The notes beneath the pieces were generated by a model. That model was not told the origin of the DNA. It made no database searches and saw only the letters and a list, made by a program, of their open reading frames with translations. A DNA stretch of 64,000 nt from Chthonomonas sp. UBA1950 (lineage in GTDB: Bacteria; Armatimonadota; Fimbriimonadia; Fimbriimonadales; Fimbriimonadaceae). This document shows, piece by piece, positions 55,536-63,979 of this stretch (its first letter is position 1; each line of letters starts with the position of its first letter). Position numbers and translations under genes: made by a program. The stretch lies in contig DDEQ01000034.1 in NCBI GenBank assembly GCA_002336105.1, forward strand, positions 12,492-76,491, in the 5' to 3' direction.

Positions 55536-56393
55536 CTACGCGACCGATTCAGCTTTCGGAAAGTCGCCGGAAAGGATACGCTCGTAGGCTCCGGACAATA
55601 CCCATCGCTCAAGCTCTTGAGCTCGGTGAACCGGCATTGGGTGCGTGAATGTCTTGCCCCACAGTGCAAATAACACTGCTTTGCCGACTTGGTCGAGCAT
55701 GTCGGCGTCTTGGTAGGCTCGAGCTTGATCCATGAACGCCTCACGATTTGCCTCGCCGGACAGGCGGTTGGGGCCAGCGGTGAGGGCAATTTCGGCATCT
55801 AGACTAATGTCAAGCGATTGACACACGAGAAGACCAGCGCGGTCAGCCGAAAATTCTGCCTGCCTCGACCATTCATAAAAGGCAAGGATGAGTGCATACG
55901 AAGCTAGATCCGAAGCTCCCAAGGTTCTCTTTCCCAGCAAATCCAACAGTGCGTACAACACGGCTCCAACTGAGAAGTACAGCACGTGATTCGCCTTGAT
56001 ATGCCCAAGTTCGTGACCAATCACATGATAAAGCTGCTCATCGGTCAGGTTGTTCACGATCCCAGACCGCAGCGTGATATATGGTCGCTCGACTCCACCT
56101 GCAAAAGCATTAGGAAATGGGTTGGAACTCAGATAGAGCTCGGGTTCCGGCATATCGAGAACCTTACAGCTCTCTTGCAAGATTCTGTGGAGCGTTGGAT
56201 ATTGGTTTGGTCCGCATCGAACACTCATGCTCATGTTCATGCAATAGAACCAACGGTCAAACCCAACTTCGTAAAACTTCTTCACAACGATAGGAAGAAG
56301 TGGAACCTTTTTGAGTTTGTCGAGCGCCCACTTATCGGCATCCGATACAAACGCTTCGGCAGTGATGCCAGTCAGAATCTTGCGTTCGTCCAT
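55536..56393 (-). CDS. M48 family metallopeptidase
   Basis: 285 residues. The zinc site YHVIGHELGHIKANH (HExxH) and EFSADRAG supply the ligands of M48. A hydrophobic helix (VLYFSVGAVLYALLDL) lies between them. PYITLRSGIVNNLTDEQLYH precedes the motif. No signal peptide and few membrane helices occur, so the catalytic side is probably cytoplasmic, as in HtpX-like enzymes. It shares an operon with the HAD gene and follows the ABC exporter on the same strand. TAACCT lies 9 nt before the start. Confidence 0.93.
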   Translation of the reverse strand: MDERKILTGITAEAFVSDADKWALDKLKKVPLLPIVVKKFYEVGFDRWFYCMNMSMSVRCGPNQYPTLHRILQESCKVLDMPEPELYLSSNPFPNAFAGGVERPYITLRSGIVNNLTDEQLYHVIGHELGHIKANHVLYFSVGAVLYALLDLLGKRTLGASDLASYALILAFYEWSRQAEFSADRAGLLVCQSLDISLDAEIALTAGPNRLSGEANREAFMDQARAYQDADMLDQVGKAVLFALWGKTFTHPMPVHRAQELERWVLSGAYERILSGDFPKAESVA

Positions 56394-56402
56394 AGTTAGC
56401 CT

Positions 56403-56408
56403 AGGTTA
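56403..56408 (-). promoter_or_regulatory. TANNNT box (TAACCT) for the M48 gene
   Basis: Minus-strand TAACCT ends 9 nt before the ATG at 56393. Confidence 0.4.
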
Positions 56409-56455
56409 CGCTGTTTCAAAGTTTGCGTTGCGTTTCCTAGGCCGTTTTGCCTGTC

Positions 56456-58462
56456 TTAACCCAAAACTCCGCCACTAAATGCTCGGAATAGTCCCGCATA
56501 AGCTCCGTTTGCTTCGAGCAGTTCGACATGACTTCCCTGCTCAACGACTTGACCACGACTCATAACGACAATCTTTTGTGCTCGAGCGGCGGTCGTCAAC
56601 CGGTGAGCAATGAATAGCGTCGAACGCTCTTTCATCACTTCGTCGAGCGCCTCGGTCACCGCCATCTCGCTTTGGGCGTCCAGCGCAGATGTCGCCTCGT
56701 CAAGAAGAAGAATCTTGGGGTTTCGCACCAATGCTCGCGCGATTGCGACTCGTTGACGTTGGCCACCGCTAATTCTGCCACCGCCCTCACCAATCTGAGA
56801 ATCAAACCCACTTTCCATCTGATTGACGAACTCGGTGACGTGCGCCTGATTCGCAGCCTTAGTAACAGCTTCTGGGCTGGCTAGCGGATCGGCAAGGCGG
56901 ATATTTTCTTGGATGGAGCCGGCAAAAAGGAAGGTCTGCTGAGGCACAACTCCAATCTGGTTACGAAGCCAAGACAGCTTAATTTCCCGGAGATCAATAC
57001 CATCGAGTAGAATCTGCCCCTCGGTTGGATCGTAAAACCTGAGCAACAGGTCAGCGATGGTGCTCTTGCCTGCCCCACTCGGGCCCACGAGTGCAAGAGA
57101 CTCGCCGGGATTGATGGTGAAGCTAACTTTGTTGAGAGCTTCTGTGCCGTCGGGATATCGGAATGTGACATTCTTGAACTCGACGAGTCCCCTAAATCCT
57201 TCCGGTTCTTTTCCTGTCGTAGCGTCAACGACTTGATCAGGCACATCAAGCACCTCTTCATAAATGCGTCGGCTTGCCGCTTGAACCTGATTGTATGTAG
57301 AACTGATGGATCCAAATCCTTTGAATCCTTGGTTCATTCTGTCAAGTGCAAAGATCAGTGCAGCCACTTGGCCGAGTTGGAGTTGGCCGGTATAAGCCAT
57401 TTGCCCGCATAGGTAAAGGATCGTGGCAAGAGCGGCCGCACCAATGAGTTCTACCATTGGCTTTAAGGTGGCAAAGACCTTTGTTGCACGCATTTGAGTC
57501 GAAAAAGTCTTTTCGACAAGCGCCTTATACCGACCGATGACCGTTTGCTCAGCGGCAAATGCCTTGATGACTCGCGCACCCAACAAAGCTTCGTTTGTCG
57601 AAGCACCAAGATCCGCAAGAGCGACTTGCACTTCCCCTTGGGTCTTACGCATCTTTCTGCCATTGCGGTCAATGATCACCGCCATGATCGGAAGGAAGAG
57701 GAGAGTCACTGCTGCCAGTTTCCATTGCGTCCAGAAAACGAAACCAAGCGCGATGACTGATTTCACCGGAGCATCAACACTGTCTCTCAAAATCCCGACA
57801 GCGTTCTGATACACGTTGACGTCGTTTGTCAAAACACTGTTAATCGCGCCAACACGCTTCTCGCCGAAATAGGAGACCGGTAGTCGAAGCAACTTGGAGA
57901 ACAACCGTTCGCGCAGATCGCTTGATAGTCGCGCAGCCGCTTTCGCCAGGTAATAGGTTTGACCTCGAACGAACCAATACCGAACCAGAAATAGCCCAAC
58001 CACCATGAGGCAGTAACCACCCAGCCGGGTTACGGCAGACGGGTCTCCCGTTGGTAGATTCCCAACCTTATTCAAAACCCGATTCATGTCGGTAGGTGAG
58101 AGACCCAGTTCAGGAGCTAGAGCGGTGATCTCGTTTTCAGACTGTGAGGCCAATACTTTCGGCACGGCGCGTTTGATAGCCGCTTCGACATCCTTTTGCG
58201 GAATGTTCAGGGCGGCGGAGATATCTGGAGCCTTTTGATTCCATTCTTTTTCTTTATCCTCCATCGACTTCTCTCGCGCGCTGACCAGAGGCGCTGCTTG
58301 CTGAATCGCATTAATGCTGTTCTGGAGAAGGGGCAGAACTAAACCATCCAGTCCTGCGGCAACGAGAACGCATAAAATGCCTATCAGAATTGTTTTGCGT
58401 TGGGTTTTTAACTCGGCCGCTAAACGCGGGTCAAAACGGCGGAAAGGGTTATAGTTCGCCAA
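56456..58462 (-). CDS. ABC transporter with fused permease and ATPase (MsbA/exporter type)
   Basis: 668 residues, TTG start. The type IV exporter permease (residues 1-400) is followed by the ATPase: Walker A GPSGAGKSTIADL, Q-loop, signature RISGGQRQRVAIARAL, Walker B PKILLLDEATSALD and switch His (LFIAHRLTTAAR). Between helix 1 (residues 24-46) and helix 2 (147-162) sits an insertion of about 100 residues, charged and helical (residues 50-145), which would face the periplasm. Such insertions are unusual among MsbA-like exporters. The substrate may be lipid or lipid A. It lies 62 nt upstream of the M48 gene on the same strand. Confidence 0.94.
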   Translation of the reverse strand: MANYNPFRRFDPRLAAELKTQRKTILIGILCVLVAAGLDGLVLPLLQNSINAIQQAAPLVSAREKSMEDKEKEWNQKAPDISAALNIPQKDVEAAIKRAVPKVLASQSENEITALAPELGLSPTDMNRVLNKVGNLPTGDPSAVTRLGGYCLMVVGLFLVRYWFVRGQTYYLAKAAARLSSDLRERLFSKLLRLPVSYFGEKRVGAINSVLTNDVNVYQNAVGILRDSVDAPVKSVIALGFVFWTQWKLAAVTLLFLPIMAVIIDRNGRKMRKTQGEVQVALADLGASTNEALLGARVIKAFAAEQTVIGRYKALVEKTFSTQMRATKVFATLKPMVELIGAAALATILYLCGQMAYTGQLQLGQVAALIFALDRMNQGFKGFGSISSTYNQVQAASRRIYEEVLDVPDQVVDATTGKEPEGFRGLVEFKNVTFRYPDGTEALNKVSFTINPGESLALVGPSGAGKSTIADLLLRFYDPTEGQILLDGIDLREIKLSWLRNQIGVVPQQTFLFAGSIQENIRLADPLASPEAVTKAANQAHVTEFVNQMESGFDSQIGEGGGRISGGQRQRVAIARALVRNPKILLLDEATSALDAQSEMAVTEALDEVMKERSTLFIAHRLTTAARAQKIVVMSRGQVVEQGSHVELLEANGAYAGLFRAFSGGVLG

Positions 58463-58556
58463 AGGCTGTTTCCTCAGAGGATGCTACCGCTGAGGAGTCT
58501 ACCCATACGAAATATGCGAACCTAGTGAGAAAGCCTCTTCGTCCTAACCATCATAA

Positions 58557-58970
58557 GTGGACACAAAGAACGCCGAAACGAGGGTTCCGCCACCGCCGAT
58601 GCGGCCAACATCGGTCGGTCAATCAGACCCGCCACCGCAGCACGTGTGGCGTGTTTGTTTGTATCTCACTGATCCGGTAGAAGTTGAATCACTGACCCGA
58701 GCCATGCATAACATCGGATATGCGGTCAAGTTATGCACCTCTGCCCTTGAAGTCATCGAATGTATTGACTATTGGCACCCGCATATCTGCGTTTTTGAGA
58801 GTTTTAGCATTCTTAAGCAAGCCCAAACAGCGAAAAACAATCTTAAGTTCGTTCTCGTTCTAGATCGATCAAGTGAGACAGAAGAGATTGCAAGACAACT
58901 CAATGCTGACTTTGTTTTGTGGCGACCTCTCGACCCACACGACCCACTCGGGATGACCAATACCGAGTAA
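58557..58970 (+). CDS. Receiver-like protein with altered phosphorylation site
   Basis: 137 residues, GTG start (alternative ATG at 58599). A Pro-rich N-terminus is followed by a REC-like fold: VCLYLTDPVEVESLTRAMHN (acidic pocket), HPHICVFESFSIL where Asp is replaced by Glu81, FVLVLDRSSETEE and ADFVLWRPLDPHD where the conserved Lys-Pro is Arg-Pro. The pattern suggests a pseudo-receiver that cannot be phosphorylated normally or mimics the active state. No histidine kinase is nearby; there is no output domain. The 200 bases to eno follow. Confidence 0.6.
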   Translation: MDTKNAETRVPPPPMRPTSVGQSDPPPQHVWRVCLYLTDPVEVESLTRAMHNIGYAVKLCTSALEVIECIDYWHPHICVFESFSILKQAQTAKNNLKFVLVLDRSSETEEIARQLNADFVLWRPLDPHDPLGMTNTE

Positions 58971-59170
58971 CAGTCTTTTTGGCGCTTCTTGTTGCGTTTC
59001 TTAACTCCTTAGCGTTGCATGCAAGCTCATATTTGCTATTCCCTTCGCATCGTCTGACGGGTTAACGATCATTAGCGGTAATCTGCTTTTGGTGTCAGGC
59101 GCTAGGAGCGCCCGGGGTCGTGGACGATGACGGCCCGCCCGGCCTAAGGCCTGAGCCGGAAAAGCACCCT
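58971..59170 (+). promoter_or_regulatory. GC-rich leader before eno with stem-loops
   Basis: The last 80 bases are very GC-rich. GGCGCT AGG AGCGCC (59098-59112) is a 6-bp stem with 3-nt loop, and GGCC TAA GGCC (59141-59151) lies within a larger CCGGC / GCCGG pairing. No protein gene is seen. It may be a structured 5' leader of eno. Confidence 0.35.
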
Positions 59171-60460
59171 ATGCCATACATCGAACTGATCACCGCCCGC
59201 GAGATCCTCGACAGCCGCGGAAACCCAACCCTCGAAGTCGACGTACACCTTGAAGGCGGCGCTATTGGGCGCGCCGCAGTTCCAAGCGGAGCCAGCACGG
59301 GCGCCTTCGAAGCCGTTGAGCTTCGCGATGGCGACAAAAAGCGCTACCTTGGAAAAGGCGTTCTGGACGCCGTAGCCAATGTCAACGAGACAATCGCTCA
59401 AGCCCTTACAGACGCAGACGCGACCGACCAAACCGCCATCGACGCTCAACTTCTTGAGCTCGACGGAACCCCGAACAAAGGCAAGCTCGGAGCAAACGCT
59501 ATTCTCGGCGTTTCGCTCGCAGTAGCCAAAGCAGCTGCTAACCACGTTAATCTTCCGCTGTACCGCTACGTGGGTGGCGTCACGGCTCAGGTTCTACCTG
59601 TTCCGATGATGAACATTCTCAACGGTGGAGCACATGCCGACTCAAACGTTAGCTTCCAAGAGTTCATGGTTCTTCCAGTCGGCGCAGGTTCATTCACCGA
59701 AGCCGTCCGATGGGGCGCTGAGGTCTTCCACTCGCTCAAGAGCGTTCTCAAGAGCAAAGGCCTCAACACGGGCGTCGGCGACGAAGGCGGATTCGCTCCT
59801 AACCTTACCGAGCAGGACCTCGCTTGGGACTACATTCTTGAAGCCATCGAGAAAGCTGGCCTTAAGCCCGGAAAGGACGTTTATCTAGGAATTGACGCTG
59901 CTTCAACCGAGTTCTTCGAGAACGGCGTTTATACCTACAAAGACGGCCGCAAGCTCAGCATCGATGAGCAGGTCGCTTACCTCAAGTCACTCGCAGACCA
60001 ATATCCGATCATCACCATCGAAGATGGCTGTTCAGAAGAGGACTGGGAGGGCTGGAAGAAGCTCACCGACGCGATTGGTGACAAGGTCCAGCTCGTCGGA
60101 GACGACTTGTTCGTCACCAACGTCGAGCGGCTCAGCAAGGGAATCGATCTTGGCGTTGCGAACTCGATTCTCATCAAGGTCAACCAGATTGGTTCGCTCA
60201 GCGAAACGCTTGCCGCCGTCGATATGGCCAAGCGCGCAGGCTACACCTCAGTTATGAGCCACCGATCAGGCGAAACCGAAGACGTGACGATTGCCGATCT
60301 CGCAGTTGCAACCAACTGTGGTCAGATCAAGACTGGCGCTCCGAACCGAACCGACCGTGTTGCTAAATACAACCAGCTTCTTCGAATTGAAGAGATGCTT
60401 GGTGCCAACGCGATTTACGCTGGAAAGAGCGGTTTCGGCAAGATCGCTTCTCGACTCTGA
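59171..60460 (+). CDS. eno: Enolase
   Basis: 429 residues, standard length. Enolase interconverts 2-phosphoglycerate and phosphoenolpyruvate. MPYIELITAREILDSRGNPT, AAVPSGASTGAFEAVELRD, NILNGGAHADSNVSFQEFM, VGDEGGFAPNLTEQD, YPIITIEDGCSEEDW, LVGDDLFVTNVERL, ILIKVNQIGSLSET with the catalytic Lys, and SHRSGETED are diagnostic. The ATG at 59171 matches the family start; the frame is open upstream but unrelated. A terminator follows. Codon use looks biased toward C-ending codons, expected of a highly expressed gene. Confidence 0.97.
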   Translation: MPYIELITAREILDSRGNPTLEVDVHLEGGAIGRAAVPSGASTGAFEAVELRDGDKKRYLGKGVLDAVANVNETIAQALTDADATDQTAIDAQLLELDGTPNKGKLGANAILGVSLAVAKAAANHVNLPLYRYVGGVTAQVLPVPMMNILNGGAHADSNVSFQEFMVLPVGAGSFTEAVRWGAEVFHSLKSVLKSKGLNTGVGDEGGFAPNLTEQDLAWDYILEAIEKAGLKPGKDVYLGIDAASTEFFENGVYTYKDGRKLSIDEQVAYLKSLADQYPIITIEDGCSEEDWEGWKKLTDAIGDKVQLVGDDLFVTNVERLSKGIDLGVANSILIKVNQIGSLSETLAAVDMAKRAGYTSVMSHRSGETEDVTIADLAVATNCGQIKTGAPNRTDRVAKYNQLLRIEEMLGANAIYAGKSGFGKIASRL

Positions 60461-60477
60461 TAAACCAACGCAATCTC

Positions 60478-60520
60478 AAGGCCGTGCTTTCATACAGAGA
60501 GCACGGCCTTTTGTTTTATT
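60478..60520 (+). terminator. Terminator after eno
   Basis: AAGGCCGTGCT (60478-60488) pairs with AGCACGGCCTT (60500-60510) over 11 bp and is followed by TTGTTTTATTT. Confidence 0.92.
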
Positions 60521-60580
60521 TAGGCGCACTTATTTCTCTAAGCAATTTTTCTTAACAGGTTTAGTAGGTAAGACTGAGAT

Positions 60581-62956
60581 ATGGCAGTTGGAATTCTTGC
60601 CCTTATTGCATTGGCGCCTCCGATAGACCAACACAAAATTGTCGGATGGGACAAGCTTGGAACCTATACGCTTCATAATGGCTGGAAGCTAACCCCCGCT
60701 GGCAAGCGCATCGCTCTGCCGGGCGACATGCCGGGCACCCTGATCGCCTTGAGTGGTTCACGTTATGCCATCGTCAACACCGTTGGCTACCACGACCACT
60801 CGTTGAATGTCGTTGACTTGCAGTCGTTGCGGCTGGCTTCGTCTCTGAAGGTTGATCATGGTTGGATCGGGCTCGATGGCAAGGGACAAGACTTCTGGAT
60901 GTCTGGTGGCTTAGTTTCAGACCTACAGAAACGCTCTGCTCTCCTGAAAACCACTTGGGATGGTTCTGTTCTTTCGCCATTCTCTTCGATGAATTTAACC
61001 GGGATATCACCCAGGGAAACTTTCGTTTCGGGCGTTGTTGCAGCTCCGGAGAGCCTGTACGTCGCCAATATTCAGACAGACGAGATTATCAAACTTGGCT
61101 ACGATGGCAAAGAGCGAGCAAGAGCTAAGGTGGGATATCGGCCATACGCTGTAGCCGTCTCGCCAGTAAGTAACCTCCTCGCGGTTAGCGAGTGGGGTAA
61201 CGAATCGGTCACTTATCTTAAAGCTAACGATCTTTCCTTCGTCAAGTCGATCAAGGTCAAAGCTAGACCAACGGCGATGCTTTGGACCAAAGATGGTCGA
61301 CTTTTTGTGACAAACTCAGGTGCTAACACTGTCTCTGTGATCAAGGATGGTGTGGTCACCGAGACGATTCGAACCGGAATTGACCACACAGACAGAATAG
61401 GCACCACACCGATCGCACTAGCGACAGATTCCGGACAAAAACGACTTTACGTTGCCAACGCCGGAAACAACTGTGTCGCAGTGGTCGATATCTCGAAAGC
61501 TGGCATGTCAAAGATCCTTGGCTTCATTCCAACTGAGAAGTATCCAACCGCGGTTGCCGTAACACCGAACGACAAGCAACTCCTCATCGCAACCGCAAAG
61601 GGATTGTACGGACCTAACGCAGGACTCAATCGAAAAGGTGATGGCCCGACAAAAGATCGTTCCACAGACTTTCTATACGTTGGTAATCAAATGGCTGGGA
61701 GACTCGCGGTGTTGCCGATTCCAACTGGAAGCGAACTCGCGAAATACACACGCCAAGTGATGATGAATGCGCCACTTCTGGAGTTCACCGCTCCACCAAT
61801 TGCTGAGCGTAAAGCGATCGAGCAGACTGCTTTCAAAAAGATCAAACACGTTATCTACGTGATCAAAGAGAATCGAACTTACGATCAGGTACTCGGCGAC
61901 ATTCCTAAGGGAAATGGAGACCCTTCTTTGACGATCTTTGGCAGGCAAATCACCCCGAACTTGCACAAGATCGCAGAACAGTTCACTCTGCTCGACAATA
62001 TTTATACCGACGGAGACGTTTCCCAGATTGGGCATCAGTGGACTGACGCAGCCTACGCAAGCGACTACACTGAGCGTCAATGGGAGCTGAATTATGGCGG
62101 ACACGGCGAGGTAAAGAGCGATAAACGCCTTACAGCTTCGCCAGGTGAATACATTTGGTCTCTCGCGAGAAAGAAAGGGCTCTGGGCACGCGTCTACGGC
62201 GAGTATGTCGACATTCAGGAGGATCACGATTCACTCGAAGACAAAGAGGTCAAGGCGAACCCGGAGAAGTATGGGTACAGCGAATCATTTGAAAAGATTT
62301 TCGCCAGAGGCGGCCGGGATACTGAGAAAGTCGCAGACTTCTTGAAGGAGATGCGCGCCGCAGAAAAAACAGGCAAATGGCCGGCACTCATGGTGATGGC
62401 TCTCCCAGAAGACCACACGCGAGGCATGTCTGCAGGCGCATTTACGCCGCAAGCGATGGTCGGATCGAATGACTTGGCGGTTGGACAGTTGGTCGAAGCC
62501 GTCAGCAAATCTAGATTCTGGAAAGATACGGCAATTTTTGTGATTCAGGATGATGCTCAGGCAGCTCCAGACCACGTTGATTCACACCGAACAACCGGAT
62601 ATGTCGCCTCCGCTTACGTTAAGCGTGGAGTCGTGGATAGCACCATGTATTCGACGACTTCGATGCTCCGCACCATAGAACTCATACTCGGTCTACCGCC
62701 AATGAGTCAATTTGATGCACGAGCGACGCCGATGTATCGATGCTTTATGACGAAGCCTGATCTAACGCCTTTCACTGCTCTCAAACCGACGATTGACCTG
62801 AACGCAAGGAACCCAAGGAATACGGCGCTCGCTCGCCGATCTGCAAAGCTAGATTTCAGTGAGATCGACCGAGCAGACTTCACAGAGCTGAATCACATCC
62901 TTTGGGAAGCCATGCGGCCCGGTCAGCCGTATCCTGCACCAGTTCGAGGCAAATAA
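60581..62956 (+). CDS. Bifunctional beta-propeller and phosphoesterase (acid phosphatase/phospholipase C-like) protein
   Basis: 791 residues with a short hydrophobic N-terminus (MAVGILALIALAPPID) likely a signal peptide. Residues 30-400 form a YVTN-type beta-propeller (repeats such as PTAMLWTKDGRLFVTNSGAN then TVSVIKDG, and RLYVANAGNNCVAVVDISKA). Residues 425-760 are a phosphoesterase family domain: KIKHVIYVIKENRTYDQVLG, TDGDVSQIGHQWTDAAYASD, LPEDHTRGMSAGAFTPQAMV, SRFWKDTAIFVIQDDAQAAPD and SHRTTGYVASAYVKRG. Such proteins are exported and may release phosphate from nucleotides or phospholipids. It is monocistronic; GGTAAGACT lies just before the start. Confidence 0.9.
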   Translation: MAVGILALIALAPPIDQHKIVGWDKLGTYTLHNGWKLTPAGKRIALPGDMPGTLIALSGSRYAIVNTVGYHDHSLNVVDLQSLRLASSLKVDHGWIGLDGKGQDFWMSGGLVSDLQKRSALLKTTWDGSVLSPFSSMNLTGISPRETFVSGVVAAPESLYVANIQTDEIIKLGYDGKERARAKVGYRPYAVAVSPVSNLLAVSEWGNESVTYLKANDLSFVKSIKVKARPTAMLWTKDGRLFVTNSGANTVSVIKDGVVTETIRTGIDHTDRIGTTPIALATDSGQKRLYVANAGNNCVAVVDISKAGMSKILGFIPTEKYPTAVAVTPNDKQLLIATAKGLYGPNAGLNRKGDGPTKDRSTDFLYVGNQMAGRLAVLPIPTGSELAKYTRQVMMNAPLLEFTAPPIAERKAIEQTAFKKIKHVIYVIKENRTYDQVLGDIPKGNGDPSLTIFGRQITPNLHKIAEQFTLLDNIYTDGDVSQIGHQWTDAAYASDYTERQWELNYGGHGEVKSDKRLTASPGEYIWSLARKKGLWARVYGEYVDIQEDHDSLEDKEVKANPEKYGYSESFEKIFARGGRDTEKVADFLKEMRAAEKTGKWPALMVMALPEDHTRGMSAGAFTPQAMVGSNDLAVGQLVEAVSKSRFWKDTAIFVIQDDAQAAPDHVDSHRTTGYVASAYVKRGVVDSTMYSTTSMLRTIELILGLPPMSQFDARATPMYRCFMTKPDLTPFTALKPTIDLNARNPRNTALARRSAKLDFSEIDRADFTELNHILWEAMRPGQPYPAPVRGK

Positions 62957-63008
62957 CCTTATTGATCTGTTAATGTATCTGCAATATTAACTTAACAATT
63001 ACCAACTA

Positions 63009-63040
63009 AGATTCCTTTGGCTATCGAACCAAAGGAATCT
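63009..63040 (+). promoter_or_regulatory. Hairpin sequestering the ribosome binding site of the prepilin gene
   Basis: A perfect 12-bp stem, AGATTCCTTTGG (63009-63020) and CCAAAGGAATCT (63029-63040), with an 8-nt loop, ends 4 nt before the ATG at 63045. The AAAGGAA Shine-Dalgarno sequence lies in the 3' arm. Confidence 0.65.
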
Positions 63041-63044
63041 CAGA

Positions 63045-63979
63045 ATGCCCAAGCGTGCCTTTACGCTCATCGAACTTCTCGTCGTGATTGCCATTATCGC
63101 GATCTTAGCAGCAATCCTATTTCCCGTTTTTGCTCAAGCGAAAGTCGCAGCTCAAAAGACTTCTGACCTGAGCAATCAAAAGCAACATGCAACTGCAACC
63201 ATGCTCTATGGTGGTGACTTTGATGATACGTTCTTTCCTGAAGCCGGTCGTGCAACATTAGCAGTGCTTACCCCGACGGCTATTGGGACTTCAACTCCCG
63301 TGTCCTCGTTCCTGCAGACTGGAACTCAGTCGAAGTCGCGAAGACCTGTAGCAAACGAGTGCGAGGTGCCCTTCAGCTCCCTAACAACCTCGTGATGCCT
63401 TACGAGAAAAGCATACAGATGCAGAAGCTCCCTGGCATTGGCAACATCCGCACCGTCAACTTCACCCTCTCTGCTACCGATAAACCTTACGCACTAGTTG
63501 GATACAACTTCAATGGCCTACTTAGTTCGTACTCGACAACAGGTGTAGTCAGCCCTTCTACTACGCCAACTTGGTGGTCCGGGTTTGGTAAAACGAACAG
63601 ATCTGGAGACAGCTACTCGCACCCATATCTCATCTGTCCCGACCCAAACTCGGCTTGTACGTTCAACGGCGGAGGTGCCGATGTTGTCTCGGATCCAGCC
63701 TCTTGTCCGTACAACGACGACGACCATACTCCGAACGGTTACCCCAACGGAACCCGATCAGGGTTTGGCAGCGGTGTTTTCGATTCAGCATTTATCTACG
63801 GAAAAGGCATGAACTGGGCCTTTGCTGATGGACATGCCAAATGGCGCATTTTGGGAACTCTTGACCCGAAGACCGATCCATTTAGCAAATACACTGGCGA
63901 CGGTGTCCCAGTCGACAACGCAGCCAGAAAAGACACCCAGTGCCAAGTGCACATCTTCCGGCCAGACTATCAACCCTGA
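63045..63979 (+). pseudogene. Prepilin-like protein interrupted by a frameshift
   Basis: The first part (63045 onward, MPKRAFTLIELLVVIAII, then FPVFAQAKVAAQK) is a class III signal with methylated Phe, and it continues in frame to about 63240 (FDDTFFPEAGR). From about 63260 the coding sense moves to another frame: YPDGYWDFNSRVLVPADW and TCSKRVRGALQLPNN lead to the end MNWAFADGHAKWRILG, the H-x9-DG type C-terminus. The shift is by one base backwards and lies between 63242 and about 63265, where the second frame has just left a stop at 63239-63241. A 1-base deletion, a sequencing error or decay are possible. No slippery heptamer is seen. The first frame alone stops at 63395. Confidence 0.8.

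Noticed and set aside
63225..63275. Programmed frameshift in the prepilin gene
   Set aside because: No X XXY YYZ slippery site in the required frame and no downstream structure; a sequencing or mutational frameshift is simpler.
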